This document shows, one piece after another, positions 9,601-18,389 of a stretch of 63,133 nt of DNA. This DNA comes from a virus: the IMG/VR virus record IMGVR_UViG_3300013133_000004, positions 1-63,133 of that record, one strand, 5' to 3'. Under the pieces are notes generated by a model. The model searched no databases, was not told the origin of the DNA, and saw only the letters and a program-made list of their open reading frames with translations. The translations under genes were made by a program, and so were the position numbers. The stretch's first letter is position 1; every line of letters begins with the position of its first letter.

Positions 9601-10280
9601 AGGCGGCCGGGACTACCTACCAAGATTCTGCGGTCATGGACGCAGAACAACGTAAAGAGAAGTTGAAGTCTTATAAAGGCCCGGCTTTTGTTTTCAATCT
9701 CCATCAGATGATCAGCATCGTTAAGAAGAATCCCGAAGGTAGAGTGGTCGAAGAGGACGTACCGTTCTGGGAGTTTACCGAGGACATGGAGATCAAACCC
9801 AACCCCCGGTACCGGGAACTCTTCCGGAGTTATGACGCGGCTATGGGGTACGTTTCTCGGCCAGTCTGTACCCTCCGCGAGTACATTGCGTTGAAGCACG
9901 GGATGTCTGTAGCGGCGGCCATCGAAGCAGGGTTTGTTACAGGAGAAGAGAGGTCGTTTTACAGTCATCTCTTGAATTCTCAGGGGATAAAAAAGTTGAA
10001 AAAGGGTGGGAATACGGCCCAAGGTGGTGCCGTATTCTGGGCGAGGATCTTTACCCTCCACCAAGGTCCTGGAAGTCAGAGCGGTGACATTCAGACGATA
10101 ATTCAGAAGTACTCTAACATCGGGCCGGCGGAGGAGAACTACCCGCCCATGGACCCCTGGTACATGATCGACAGGGCAAACAATCTGCCGCAGACCCGGC
10201 AAGACTGGGATAGTATATTGTTGAGCTACCGCAATACCGTGCGGGCTCAGGGCGGGGACAAGGGAGTCCCGAGGCGTTAA
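6663..10280 (+). CDS. baseplate hub protein with internal lytic transglycosylase domain
   Basis: 1205 aa. Residues about 1-130 read like the first domain of phage hub proteins (gp27/gpD type): regular beta-strands with VYMNGLEVPVSSV and a GEFDIMGWAYS stretch. The segment at about 485-600 is an SLT-type lytic transglycosylase: TIAKESGFH with candidate catalytic Glu519, then SRGLMQVN and an ARQVMN helix. A Gln/Ser/Pro-rich linker (about 705-785) follows. A second hub-like beta part (AFNPYIVPAFPAVLFDSK, GYIMNVTHQMS) comes after it, and the last 300 residues are helical and acidic. The enzyme would cut peptidoglycan during injection, at the tip of the tail. Family members usually carry the lysozyme on a separate gene or needle, so the internal placement is notable. 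Confidence 0.75.
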   Translation: MSEAFTNYTVNYPHQAAWIVYMNGLEVPVSSVFCDFGVNKIPSCTIDMPPDPRLTRLGFEDRIEVDVFYLDEFHNPDNPEFCLMGEFDIMGWAYSNSGSGRSLRFMCVGTVQIFQQLNMFYMSAVDDIVNAYLPATDTSATTVTPMVYFPASLFLQGIMPRLTAEKDVEGDTEVVTRTDFIKTPYQFIRNIFKSMLGKVDVGNADVNATSDPANMVPQSATSAPGRNFFARYMKRRDIYRRFVGLPFIDRDMQNPVDGCFPLIKAVQGTEVLNAIQSQLGASIGSAGTIWELLRSVLGTMYMEVVSIPAPTIAMAEKETGVMVDLFKGERNSGDLMGVIASNFIKPQCFFGLPPTCNIIFPSMVESLHIEENYTNQPTRVYLGEQFLSNILAAKASGSAAQLVTSTLTTGYPPVVKSRMKQYMLDAKQNTKNFLIWPEEFFRGPVVKQAAAPPWLWMLDKFRAAIEGTYGTGTGTGGGGAGWQSMGARKMRKFIEPYIQEAVSNWQVDRYWILSTIAKESGFHVHDGRIPSPKGQISRGLMQVNTDLFYNMIKLLRKEGKIPKDMTDEQISYNDPKWNIFAGVRYARQVMNICKLNPKNVNRQNLFFDPTKPINDMHVFIVGYGGGIGKGKWMKKQMDAGKKLGDLRRTAVSRPGNEGWQNFLERATARMAKAWDAIKADDLQMQASEDPAQDLKDVAGGDLLAEEYAAGNPDVGSSQMTPDPTENKEKPKQIPDPAQSQNKSESSQTTSQTSSSSQGDFYDPSKKPQQPQSIPDAPPEQSQVVDTTIAGMSQMEQDGLGQLFDYYAQYEYFRSRYENRIGGATLAFNPYIVPAFPAVLFDSKYSGVSTIGYIMNVTHQMSANANACMMSTTVNTAFQRTLPEFLGDMRTGWDAAFWADRPFPYTCFPIDPIPDVAAIFQQLSMANLFYAKFFHRAALDVPIPENKMEEEAKAQAEEDWATESSEAENAIADENKKAMAEAAGTTYQDSAVMDAEQRKEKLKSYKGPAFVFNLHQMISIVKKNPEGRVVEEDVPFWEFTEDMEIKPNPRYRELFRSYDAAMGYVSRPVCTLREYIALKHGMSVAAAIEAGFVTGEERSFYSHLLNSQGIKKLKKGGNTAQGGAVFWARIFTLHQGPGSQSGDIQTIIQKYSNIGPAEENYPPMDPWYMIDRANNLPQTRQDWDSILLSYRNTVRAQGGDKGVPRR

Positions 10281-10282
10281 CA

Positions 10283-10984
10283 ATGACCCTTCAACGGCAA
10301 CAGCAGGACCTGGAACTCTGGCGACAGTGGAAGCAGTCGAACGACCCGGAGCATCTCAAGCTTCTGTTGGATCGCATGAATCCCCTAGTTCAACGGGAGG
10401 TCCAGAAGTGGGGTGCTGCGGTTCCCCGGGAGGCTCTCGAATCGAAGGGCAGGCTTCTGACGGTGCAAGCTCTCCGTACGTACGATCCGAGTAGAGGTGC
10501 GGCGATTGGCACACACGTAACGAGCAGGTTACGGAAGCTGTCCCGGGACGTGTATCCGTACCAGAACGTTGCTCGGTTGCCGGAAAACAAGCAGCTCCTT
10601 TACAATACGTTTCAGGTTGCGACGAACAACCTGATTGACCAACACGGAAGAGAGCCGACAGTGGACGAGCTGTCGGATGAGTTGAAGTGGCACCCCAAGA
10701 AAGTAGCTGATTTCCAGAAGTCGTTTAGTCGAAAAGAGCTCGTGGAATCTGCCGGCGCTTTCATGGAGGAAGGGTCCGCGGATGAGGGGTTGGTGGATTT
10801 CTACCACCACGGTTTGGCCCCGGCGGATAAGCTCATGTTTGAAGATCTCATAGGATTCAAAGGCCGGTCTGCTCTGAATAACGCCCAGTTGATGAAGAAG
10901 TACGATCTCACACAGGGACAGCTCAGCTACAAGAAGCGCAAGTTCATCAACGACCTCCGAGACATTCAACAAGGACGACGCTGA
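10283..10984 (+). CDS. sigma-70-like RNA polymerase sigma factor
   Basis: 233 aa. Residues 51-90 carry a sigma region 2-like stretch (ALRTYDPSRGAAIGTHV, then SRLRKLSRDV), with the classical 'YDPs+G..f.TY' core. Residues 97-136 look like region 3 (RLPENKQ, then HGREPTVDELSDEL). Residues about 186-225 hold a helix-turn-helix-like end (NAQLMKKYDLTQGQLS) that may be a reduced region 4. Expected role: direct core RNA polymerase (host, or the phage enzyme encoded at 54.6-62.3 kb) to phage promoters. It is embedded in the baseplate operon, 3 bp after the hub gene and overlapping the amidase gene by 1 bp. That is unusual and could mean it is made late or packaged. A non-sigma structural role is less likely given the region 2 match. 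Confidence 0.72.
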   Translation: MTLQRQQQDLELWRQWKQSNDPEHLKLLLDRMNPLVQREVQKWGAAVPREALESKGRLLTVQALRTYDPSRGAAIGTHVTSRLRKLSRDVYPYQNVARLPENKQLLYNTFQVATNNLIDQHGREPTVDELSDELKWHPKKVADFQKSFSRKELVESAGAFMEEGSADEGLVDFYHHGLAPADKLMFEDLIGFKGRSALNNAQLMKKYDLTQGQLSYKKRKFINDLRDIQQGRR

Positions 10985-12336
10985 TGGCGGATGAATCCCT
11001 CACGTCTCTGGCCAGCGGGGAAGTAGCGCAGGCGTTCATGGACCACATGGGCGGAGCTGCGTACATTCGGGATTACGTAGAGTCGGATGGCACGTGGATG
11101 GACATGGTGACGCAGCTGACGCAATTCATGGAAAAGAACGTTGCGTACTACGTCAATGCCGGGGTTGTGGACGCCCCCGAAACCCAAAAACGGAGAATGA
11201 TTAGCGAGGATGGGTTTCCGGCGTACGTCAAGATCAACTATACCTTCCTTTCTCCAGGAGGATTTACGCCGTGGTCTTCGATAGAAGACCGTGAGATCAA
11301 ACAAGTGGTTCTACACTCGTTCGGACAACAGTGGCATGCGTTCCAGAGCAGCGGCAAGTGGTTTGGTGTGATGAACAGTCCGGACAAGATGGAGATGTAC
11401 TTCTATGAGGAGACCGGCCAGAAGATGCGCTGGATCCCCAAGGGGTCTGACCCCGACCAGGGTATGGCACACAAGGGGCGCCTAGCGGCAGCCCTGAACG
11501 CCTGCATGTTCCCCTCTCCAGGCACTGCCGGAGTACATTTCATCATCAGCAGGTCGGGGGATTTGTATATTCTGGCAGACTGTAACGACGTCATGAACTC
11601 CGCACAGGATCTGAGCCCCACAGCATTGACGATTGCCTTGGAAGAGGCTTTGTACATCGAAGTGGAGAGCGGGCAATCCCGACCGGTTGCGACGTGGCTT
11701 CCTACGGGCAGTCCTTTAGGGACGGACGGGACGTTGGGATACTGGGATTGGTCCGAGCAACAGTACTTGACCCTCTCAATCCTTCTGAAGAAGTTGCAGA
11801 CGGCGTATCCCGCGTTGGCGGTTCGGACCCACACAAGTTCGCCGGGCGAGGCTACGTCGGACTTTGTCGGCTATACAATGCATAGCCACATCTCAGGGGC
11901 GGACCCGCGGTATACCGACGTTTCCCCTCACCTCCAGACAGCAGATGCATGGACTGACTTGTTCGATCTGGTTGATCAACAGAAACAGATCACGGCCACC
12001 AACGTGTGGGTGTCTCCCGCGAAAGGGTACGAAGGTCGTCTTGCGTGGGCGGAGAACATCGTTGGGACGTTGCAGAATCTGGGCACCGCGGGGCTCACAC
12101 AGCAGATGATGACCAATCCTAGCCTGGTTTCCCTTATGGGAACATTGAGGGCGCATCGCGAGTTCCAGAACGACAATACCGCCTACAGGAAGAAGGCAGC
12201 GAAAAACGCGGCTCTGGCCAGTTCCGCCAAAAAGGTTCAGACTGGAATGGATCGTGCGGTTGACCGAGCGATGCAGTCTCCCCTGAACACTCCGTCCAAG
12301 GTCGAAGGCGAGTCCGAGTGTGAGTGGGATATATGA
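10984..12336 (+). CDS. tail-associated N-acetylmuramoyl-L-alanine amidase-like protein
   Basis: 450 aa, starting in a TGATG overlap with the sigma gene. The centre resembles a type 2 amidase: a first candidate Zn ligand in IKQVVLHSFG (about residue 108), strand GVHFIISRSGDLYILAD (about 180-196), then TALTIALEEA and LSILLKKLQTAYP helices, and a second His-rich part (YTMHSHISGADPRYTDVSPHL, about 298-318) where the other zinc ligands would sit. The N-terminal 70 residues and an Ala/Lys-rich C-terminal tail are extra. It would cleave the amide bond between muramic acid and the stem peptide. Its place among baseplate genes suggests a virion-borne enzyme rather than the lysis endolysin, which is encoded at 46.5 kb. 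Confidence 0.65.
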   Translation: MADESLTSLASGEVAQAFMDHMGGAAYIRDYVESDGTWMDMVTQLTQFMEKNVAYYVNAGVVDAPETQKRRMISEDGFPAYVKINYTFLSPGGFTPWSSIEDREIKQVVLHSFGQQWHAFQSSGKWFGVMNSPDKMEMYFYEETGQKMRWIPKGSDPDQGMAHKGRLAAALNACMFPSPGTAGVHFIISRSGDLYILADCNDVMNSAQDLSPTALTIALEEALYIEVESGQSRPVATWLPTGSPLGTDGTLGYWDWSEQQYLTLSILLKKLQTAYPALAVRTHTSSPGEATSDFVGYTMHSHISGADPRYTDVSPHLQTADAWTDLFDLVDQQKQITATNVWVSPAKGYEGRLAWAENIVGTLQNLGTAGLTQQMMTNPSLVSLMGTLRAHREFQNDNTAYRKKAAKNAALASSAKKVQTGMDRAVDRAMQSPLNTPSKVEGESECEWDI

Positions 12337-12344
12337 GGTGATCG

Positions 12345-12797
12345 ATGCCGAGATACGACATCCACTTCCAGCCAGTCATGCCTCCCGAAGACCAGCGCGG
12401 GTTCAAGTCGTTCACGTTCGGCTTCACGTCTGCCCTGAGAGTCCGAGGGACACAATCACTGGTTAACCGTTGGGTGAAGACGTTCTACACTCCCAAGGGT
12501 AGTGATCTTTTGCATCCAGGTTACGGGACTGATTTCGGGAGTCTGGCAGGGTCGAACATCGTTAATGACTTCTCTACGCTCCAAGATACGGTTATCATGG
12601 CCATAGACGATGCGAGCGAGCAGGTTCGCCGTCAGGACGAGGCCGAGTCTTTGGACGATGATGAATCCTTGGAGTCTGCGGAGCTGGGCAGTTTTGTTCC
12701 AACGTCTTCAAGAGACGGTTTCGACTTTTGGGTCGTTCTTACCAACCGACTGGGAACGAGCCTACAAGTGAAATTGACCACGTTGGCTTCGAGGTAA
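12345..12797 (+). CDS. baseplate wedge protein, gp25/GPW-like
   Basis: 150 aa with ribosome site GAGGTGA. The motif TPKGSDLLHPGYGTDFGSLAG (residues about 45-65) is the hallmark of the gpW/gp25 baseplate family, which forms part of the inner wedge that triggers sheath contraction in T4-like and P2-like tails. Length is close to the family norm. An acidic insertion (ESLDDDESLESAE) separates the core from the last strand. It lies immediately upstream of the gpJ/gp6-like gene, the usual arrangement. This is the clearest indication of a contractile tail. Confidence 0.8.
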   Translation: MPRYDIHFQPVMPPEDQRGFKSFTFGFTSALRVRGTQSLVNRWVKTFYTPKGSDLLHPGYGTDFGSLAGSNIVNDFSTLQDTVIMAIDDASEQVRRQDEAESLDDDESLESAELGSFVPTSSRDGFDFWVVLTNRLGTSLQVKLTTLASR

Positions 12798-12801
12798 ACA
12801 C

Positions 12802-14892
12802 ATGGCGCGTCAAATCACAGTCAGCCAGGAAGATCTCCAGAATGCCGAATCCTTTCTGGTTGAGTTTCTCGCAGAGTCAGTACCGGAAGCGTCTTTTGTT
12901 GAAGGCAGTGCGGTGCGGGATCTTGCCGTCAAGGCGTTCTCCTACATCTTCGCGTATCTCCGCAAGGAGAATGCGTTGTTGGACGCCAAGCGGTCTTTGA
13001 AGCAGGTTCTCGATGCTGCTACCAGCGGACAAGACATTACAAACGTCAATGACATCGTTGACGAGATCATGTCCAACTGGTTCATCACGCGTAGGGACGG
13101 TATCGTTGCGAGGTTGACTGCCACGTTGCATTTCAGCAAGAAGACTTCCGTATCGGTCCCCCAAGAGACGCGTTTCTGGAGGACCAGCACGCTGGCCTTC
13201 TACGTGGATTCGTCTTCGTACCCGTACGTGATCTCCGAGCTCGACATGCTTCCGGTATTCGATATCCGGGGACGACTTGTTGATTACACCGTAAACGTCC
13301 CCCTCCGTGCGGCCAGGATCGGTGAAGGATACAACTTCCCTCCTGGGATATTCACACGTGTCGAGGCTCCCGGCGGGTTGCCGTACTTTACGTACGCAGA
13401 CCACAAGGTTTCTGCCAGCGGGGGGACAGCGGTGGAATCGAATGTCGAGGTTATCGACCGCGCTCAAACAGCCATTTCGGTACGAAACCTCATCAACAGC
13501 AGGTCGTGTGATGTTGTGCTTCGTGAAGAGTTCCCAGACGTGCAGGACGTTCTCACGATCGGGATGGCGGAACCGGAAATGATGCGGGATGTGCGTCCGG
13601 AGATGGCGGCACACATCCGCATCCACGTAGGCGGCTGTTACGACACGTACATTGAATTGCCGCTAGTTCCGGTGGAAGAGAATCTTCGGGTGGGCGGGTT
13701 CTATGTACGTCCGGATAATGTCATCAACATCTTCCGGGATCCTGACTACACGTACGGCGTTCTGGATTTTGTTGCCAGCGGAGTACAAGTCGGACACATC
13801 TTCCATATCCAGTCCGGCATTTCTGGGACTCCCCGGGGGTTTGTCATCACACACGTCTCGGATCACGAGCTTGAGGTGAGTGAGAATGTTCCGTTCCCGG
13901 AGGCTTCGGATGAGTTGGATGTCAACGCGGTGGTCTACTCCATCGGGGAATACGAACCCAGTTTCTTCGATGTCATCTTCACACGCACGGCTACGAATTT
14001 GGCGAATCCCAGTATTCCATGCGGCACCTCTCGGCACATCCAGACTCCGGGCATGGTCGTTCTCTCTGGGAGGCCGATACAGGATATCCTGACCGTTGAA
14101 CTGCGAGATCCGGATGCCGCAGACGCCGGGATCACGGATCCGTCGACCAAGACAATCTTTTTTACTGATCGCAGGAATGGACCTCCGGCAGTTGTGGCTA
14201 TTCCGGGGATGTCTCAATATCAGTTCATGACGAGGAATCCGTACAAGGCTCAATCCGGAGAGGCCCTGAACATGATCAATGTGGGTTACCCTTCTCCCGA
14301 TGAGGGGCACTTTGACGGAAAGACTTTGCGGATCTCGTACACTACGCTGAGCGGATTCGAGAACGTAGATGAGTACACGAAATCCCGGGATGTTCGAATT
14401 CTGGCGGGAAGTCAGCTTGTCCGTACGCGTAACCCGGTTTGGATAAGCTGTACGATCCCGTATCGCTTGAAGCCCACGGCGGCAATCACACTGGATGAGA
14501 CAGCAGCCGCGGAATTGATTTCCGCGTACATCAATTCCTTCGACCCGAACGACGATCTCGACATGAACGATTTGGCCACGCAGGTCCGACTGGCCTATCC
14601 GATTGTGGGGACGGTGTTTCCGTTCAATATCTATTACGACCTCTTCTCTCCGGACGGTCAGCTGATCCAGTTCTCGACGTCTGATATCGTGTCCATCTTC
14701 TCGTTGTCCACGAATGGTGTCGTACTGGAGAACTCGGCGGACATTTTGGTCCCGCCCCTGATGGTCGCGGAGGGGGTCACAGTCATCGACGACACGACGC
14801 TGTCGGAATACCTGACCCTCATGGGCGTGAGCGACCGTACGGTGCGCTATAGGTGCAAGCCGGAGCTCATCACCTTTGTTCTCCAGGGGTAA
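12802..14892 (+). CDS. baseplate protein, gpJ/gp6-like
   Basis: 696 aa; the Shine-Dalgarno site lies inside the end of the gp25 gene. The N-terminal region (FLAESVPEASFVEGSAVRDL, then an ENALLDAKRSL helix) matches the start of baseplate J-like/gp6 wedge proteins, in which 'G+a.rdl' is conserved. The long middle is strand-rich with Pro/Gly turns. The C-terminal segment contains the pattern LTLSAAELISAYIN-like (here ETAAAELISAYINSF), as in the gpJ tail domain. It would connect neighbouring wedges in the baseplate ring. Its position between gp25 and the 965-aa gene supports the call. Confidence 0.75.
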   Translation: MARQITVSQEDLQNAESFLVEFLAESVPEASFVEGSAVRDLAVKAFSYIFAYLRKENALLDAKRSLKQVLDAATSGQDITNVNDIVDEIMSNWFITRRDGIVARLTATLHFSKKTSVSVPQETRFWRTSTLAFYVDSSSYPYVISELDMLPVFDIRGRLVDYTVNVPLRAARIGEGYNFPPGIFTRVEAPGGLPYFTYADHKVSASGGTAVESNVEVIDRAQTAISVRNLINSRSCDVVLREEFPDVQDVLTIGMAEPEMMRDVRPEMAAHIRIHVGGCYDTYIELPLVPVEENLRVGGFYVRPDNVINIFRDPDYTYGVLDFVASGVQVGHIFHIQSGISGTPRGFVITHVSDHELEVSENVPFPEASDELDVNAVVYSIGEYEPSFFDVIFTRTATNLANPSIPCGTSRHIQTPGMVVLSGRPIQDILTVELRDPDAADAGITDPSTKTIFFTDRRNGPPAVVAIPGMSQYQFMTRNPYKAQSGEALNMINVGYPSPDEGHFDGKTLRISYTTLSGFENVDEYTKSRDVRILAGSQLVRTRNPVWISCTIPYRLKPTAAITLDETAAAELISAYINSFDPNDDLDMNDLATQVRLAYPIVGTVFPFNIYYDLFSPDGQLIQFSTSDIVSIFSLSTNGVVLENSADILVPPLMVAEGVTVIDDTTLSEYLTLMGVSDRTVRYRCKPELITFVLQG

Positions 14893-14895
14893 CGA

Positions 14896-17793
14896 ATGCC
14901 GCAACCACTTCAAATCGGGGACAAGAACTCCGCGCTCTTCGACGGGCTGACAGGATTCTGGACTCGTTTCTGGAGGGACACGCAGGACCTCCACGCGTAT
15001 TACAACGCGTCGGAGATCTACATCGGTCAGGCGTACCTCGACATGCTGAGTGGTGTTTTGAACCACGGAATCGTGGACCAGCCGGTGTTCAATAAAGAGT
15101 ACTGGCGGCTGTTCGAGATAAAAGAAAACGAGATCTCGTTCAAGGAGGGCGTGTCTGTTGCGGAAGATAGGTATGTCTACGACATGCCTGGTTCAATTCG
15201 GACAGCCGACTTCTTGCAGAATTCAATTTTCGACCCCACCGTTCTTTACGAGCGCGGGGTTGACTTCGACGTTCTGGATATTGATGGATACGCGAGGTTC
15301 AAGACAGACCCGTTCCGTGAGTATCTAGACACTGACGGGGCGCTGTTACCCAAACCCGGCATTGCGTGGCGCAGTGTTGATATCCAAGTCGGCAATCAGT
15401 TCCGGGATGTTGAACGCGAGGTGGACTGGCGTGACGACTCGGAGACCAAGCCCGGGGACATTCTTCGGCTTCTGGCTCAGGCGGTGGATATCCGGAGAGA
15501 TGACGCCGGAGCCAATCCTGGTTTGATCTTCTATGCCTTGGGCGCGTACCGGTTTTATACCGCGTATGACTTGTCCTTGGACGCCGGTGTGGGAGATGTC
15601 ATCCAGGTCTATGGTTCTGGAACAGTGTACGACGGGTACTACATCATCAAGGAGATACCTGTTCCGTATTTCCCCGGCGGGTACGTAGAGCTTGAAGAGA
15701 CGTTCTATGCTCCTCTCATTACGAGCCCAGGTACTCTCAACTGGAAGCTCATCAAGATGTCGTACTTCGACTTCTTCTCCAAGGACTTCCTGGTTGATTA
15801 CATCGAAGCGCAGTACCTGGTCGGAGGGATTGAAGCACCGTACCAACTGGGCCTCAAGGAACCAATTGTTTATGCTGTGGTTCGGGATGTGGCGGAGCCG
15901 GATGTTATTGGGCTTCCCGTGAGTCCGGTGTTGCCGACAGATCTTGGTTACACACACATCATTCCGGGGTCCTTGAAGGTTTTCGCTCTCCGCGATGACG
16001 GGGAGGGGAAGGTTCGGGAAGGTGAGGATTACACCGTAAATTACCTTACAGGTTGGCTCTACCCGATGACGGTACCCCCGGGACACTGGGACCCGGCCAG
16101 CATCAACACGTGCAGCTTCCAGTACCAGCGTGAGCTGGTCAAGTCCGCGGGAGGGGCCGTGGTAGAGCGGGCAGTAGGTACGGTCAAACAGCTCGGGATG
16201 TGGGTACCGGAAGTGGAAGTAGACAGGTTCAACCTGTACTACCACTACGGATATCTCCTCAATCGTTTTGAGGCGTCGTCCGAGACCTACAAAGCATTTC
16301 TCCGCGGGATCATGCACCTTTACGTTCATGGTCCGATCTTCGAGCGTATGGTCTCCGGAATGAATGTCGTGGCAGGATACCCGCTCATCCGAATGGATGG
16401 GGAAGTTCTCCAGAGCTACTTCAACGGCATCGATGCTCAGAGTCCTACAGACGGCCAGATTGTAGGGGCGGCTAAAACCTTTACGACAACGGCGGTCACA
16501 TACACGTTTACCGAGTTGGATATTGGCGGCTATATCATTTTCCCGAATGCCTTGAGTGCGTTTAACCGGGGTAAGTTCCGGATTCTCGATCTCATAGACG
16601 CCCAGACTGTTTTGTTGGAGTCTCCTTACGTAATGGTCGATGAAGGACCTCCCCTCGAATGGGTTCTGTCTCGTGATTACGCGAAGGTGGTTGTCACGGA
16701 CAAGTACACGTACAAGTACCCGTATTTCGTTCCGATGCGTCCAGATATCGAAGACCCGTTGAGCATCGGTACGTTGACGTTCAAGGCGTTCGAGGCGATC
16801 ACCCTGGCGTTTACGTTGACGGACTACGTGGAATCTCCGCTGTGGTGGGTCAACAAGACCATTCCGTACACGCTGTTTCCGACGACCAATCTTTTCCGGA
16901 GAATTGCGTCGGACGGGCTGATCGAGAACATTTTCGATCCCGATGACCTGGCGATGTTCGATGATCCTGGTTTGTTTTTTGACGCGGATGAAGATGGAGT
17001 CGTATCCACGTTGGATCACCAGTATCGGCACAGTGTGGGGTTCATCCTTTTCGATAAGTATCTCAAGTACCACATGTTCTATGTGGAGATCAGCCCGGAC
17101 CTCGAACTCCCGGCGTCGTTCAAGAGCGATTTCGAGGATATGGTTCTCGTTACCAAGCCGGCGTATACGTATCCCTACGTGGAACCTAACGAGGCGTTCC
17201 TCGATGTGGGGTGGTTGACCGACACGTTCAACATCTCGGCGTTCAAGTTCTACTGGGGAGAGCTGGAAAGCATCCTCCTGGCTGGCAATGAGTTGACCTT
17301 TGATGCGGAGACGGATCTCGCGTTTGACGACTATTTCACATATGTCGAGCACATGGGAGTGCCGCTGGTGTTTCCTACACCTCCTGTATTCCCCCTGGTT
17401 CTGGCTCCCGGAGAACGGCCTATAGTTGTCAATATCCGGGCTACGGCCGGGGGGCTACCCGTACTGGAAGGTATACACTATGCCGTTCACTACGACCCGA
17501 ACGACCCGATGTTCGGCATGGTCGAATTGAACTTGGCGTACCCTCCGTGGGACCCGGGAGGATTCGTGGATCTGGAATGTGCCGCAATCGTGAATGCTGC
17601 TGCGATTTTACCGCTCATCCCGGATACGACTGTAGGGTACACCCCTCTGATATTCGATGGAGGTGATCCTGCGTATGTTCGGGAAGCTATGAGCGCAGTG
17701 TCTGCCAAAACGGAGCATGTGGACCGTCCTCTGAGTCTTAAAATCGATGTTAACTGGCCTGGGGGGGTTTCCTACGATTATGATTCCGTGTAA
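14896..17793 (+). CDS. large baseplate/tail structural protein
   Basis: 965 aa, starting 3 bp after the gpJ-like gene behind GGGGTAACGA. The sequence is strongly aromatic and acidic, beta-rich and repetitive in style (FDVLDIDGYARFKTDPF; YTVNYLTGWLYPM). Two C-terminal segments reuse similar Tyr-x-Val strand patterns (EGEDYTVNYLTG and EGIHYAVHYDPND), suggesting repeated modules of one fold. No enzymatic motif is visible. By position it should be the T4 gp7/gp8 counterpart or another wedge subunit of a large myovirus baseplate, but I cannot name the family. Confidence 0.6.
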   Translation: MPQPLQIGDKNSALFDGLTGFWTRFWRDTQDLHAYYNASEIYIGQAYLDMLSGVLNHGIVDQPVFNKEYWRLFEIKENEISFKEGVSVAEDRYVYDMPGSIRTADFLQNSIFDPTVLYERGVDFDVLDIDGYARFKTDPFREYLDTDGALLPKPGIAWRSVDIQVGNQFRDVEREVDWRDDSETKPGDILRLLAQAVDIRRDDAGANPGLIFYALGAYRFYTAYDLSLDAGVGDVIQVYGSGTVYDGYYIIKEIPVPYFPGGYVELEETFYAPLITSPGTLNWKLIKMSYFDFFSKDFLVDYIEAQYLVGGIEAPYQLGLKEPIVYAVVRDVAEPDVIGLPVSPVLPTDLGYTHIIPGSLKVFALRDDGEGKVREGEDYTVNYLTGWLYPMTVPPGHWDPASINTCSFQYQRELVKSAGGAVVERAVGTVKQLGMWVPEVEVDRFNLYYHYGYLLNRFEASSETYKAFLRGIMHLYVHGPIFERMVSGMNVVAGYPLIRMDGEVLQSYFNGIDAQSPTDGQIVGAAKTFTTTAVTYTFTELDIGGYIIFPNALSAFNRGKFRILDLIDAQTVLLESPYVMVDEGPPLEWVLSRDYAKVVVTDKYTYKYPYFVPMRPDIEDPLSIGTLTFKAFEAITLAFTLTDYVESPLWWVNKTIPYTLFPTTNLFRRIASDGLIENIFDPDDLAMFDDPGLFFDADEDGVVSTLDHQYRHSVGFILFDKYLKYHMFYVEISPDLELPASFKSDFEDMVLVTKPAYTYPYVEPNEAFLDVGWLTDTFNISAFKFYWGELESILLAGNELTFDAETDLAFDDYFTYVEHMGVPLVFPTPPVFPLVLAPGERPIVVNIRATAGGLPVLEGIHYAVHYDPNDPMFGMVELNLAYPPWDPGGFVDLECAAIVNAAAILPLIPDTTVGYTPLIFDGGDPAYVREAMSAVSAKTEHVDRPLSLKIDVNWPGGVSYDYDSV

Positions 17794-17831
17794 GAGTGTG
17801 CTAAAGTAAGTCATTCACCTGAGAGGCCATG

Positions 17832-18380
17832 ATGAGCGCAAAAACTTCGCTGGTATCCAACGGGCACCTGTACGGACACATGACCGTGACCGTTTACGAC
17901 GTAAAGAACGGCAAGAAGCGAAAGGTGCTCCGGATCACTAAGAAAAACCAGGTCACGAATGGCGGACGAGAATCAGTACTCGCATTGCTGGCGCAGGATC
18001 CCGCGGGGTTGGTAATTCAACAGCACCCTGAATACAACCAGATCTGGTCTCTGGCTATCGGGTCGGACGGGACCCCGGTCAGTATCTTGGACATGTCGTT
18101 GTACGCGGAGATTGATCGTTTGGCGCTCACGATACCTGCTGAGAGGGAGTACATTGTAGTCCCTCCCGCCATCTTCGAGATCCACATCCACAAGGAAGTT
18201 CCTCCTGGGGTACACACAGGAGTACACTTTCAGGAGGCGGGGTTGTATACTCGGGGTGACGGCGTGGACCCAATGACGCAAGTTCTCTATGCCCGGCAGA
18301 CCCATCCAGAGTTCGAAAAAGGAGCGTCCATGGCCGTCGAGTACGATTGGCGTCTTGGTATGCTCGTCCAGGCACCATAG
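17832..18380 (+). CDS. virion structural protein, unknown
   Basis: 182 aa from the second of two tandem ATGs. The ATG at 17829 leaves only 2 nt to GAGAGG, while 17832 gives a normal 5-nt spacing. The pattern KNQVTNGGRESVLALLAQDP (about residues 38-57) is a feature I associate with a family of myovirus tail/baseplate proteins containing 'NqvtnxGr..ll.LL'. The rest is a beta-rich fold with a His-rich stretch (IFEIHIHKEVPPGVHTGVHF). It is separated by 38 bp from the 965-aa gene and precedes the 973-aa gene. Confidence 0.5.
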   Translation: MSAKTSLVSNGHLYGHMTVTVYDVKNGKKRKVLRITKKNQVTNGGRESVLALLAQDPAGLVIQQHPEYNQIWSLAIGSDGTPVSILDMSLYAEIDRLALTIPAEREYIVVPPAIFEIHIHKEVPPGVHTGVHFQEAGLYTRGDGVDPMTQVLYARQTHPEFEKGASMAVEYDWRLGMLVQAP

Positions 18381-18389
18381 GAGTAGAGA

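Noticed and set aside
9066-10283. Minus-strand open frame of 405 codons opposite the hub gene
   Set aside because: Arg-rich shadow of the plus-strand gene, no start signal, no known motif.
15346-17352. Long minus-strand open frame (668 codons) opposite the 965-aa baseplate gene
   Set aside because: It is an antisense shadow: Arg/Val/Glu-rich composition produced by the codon pattern of the real gene, without ribosome site or motif.
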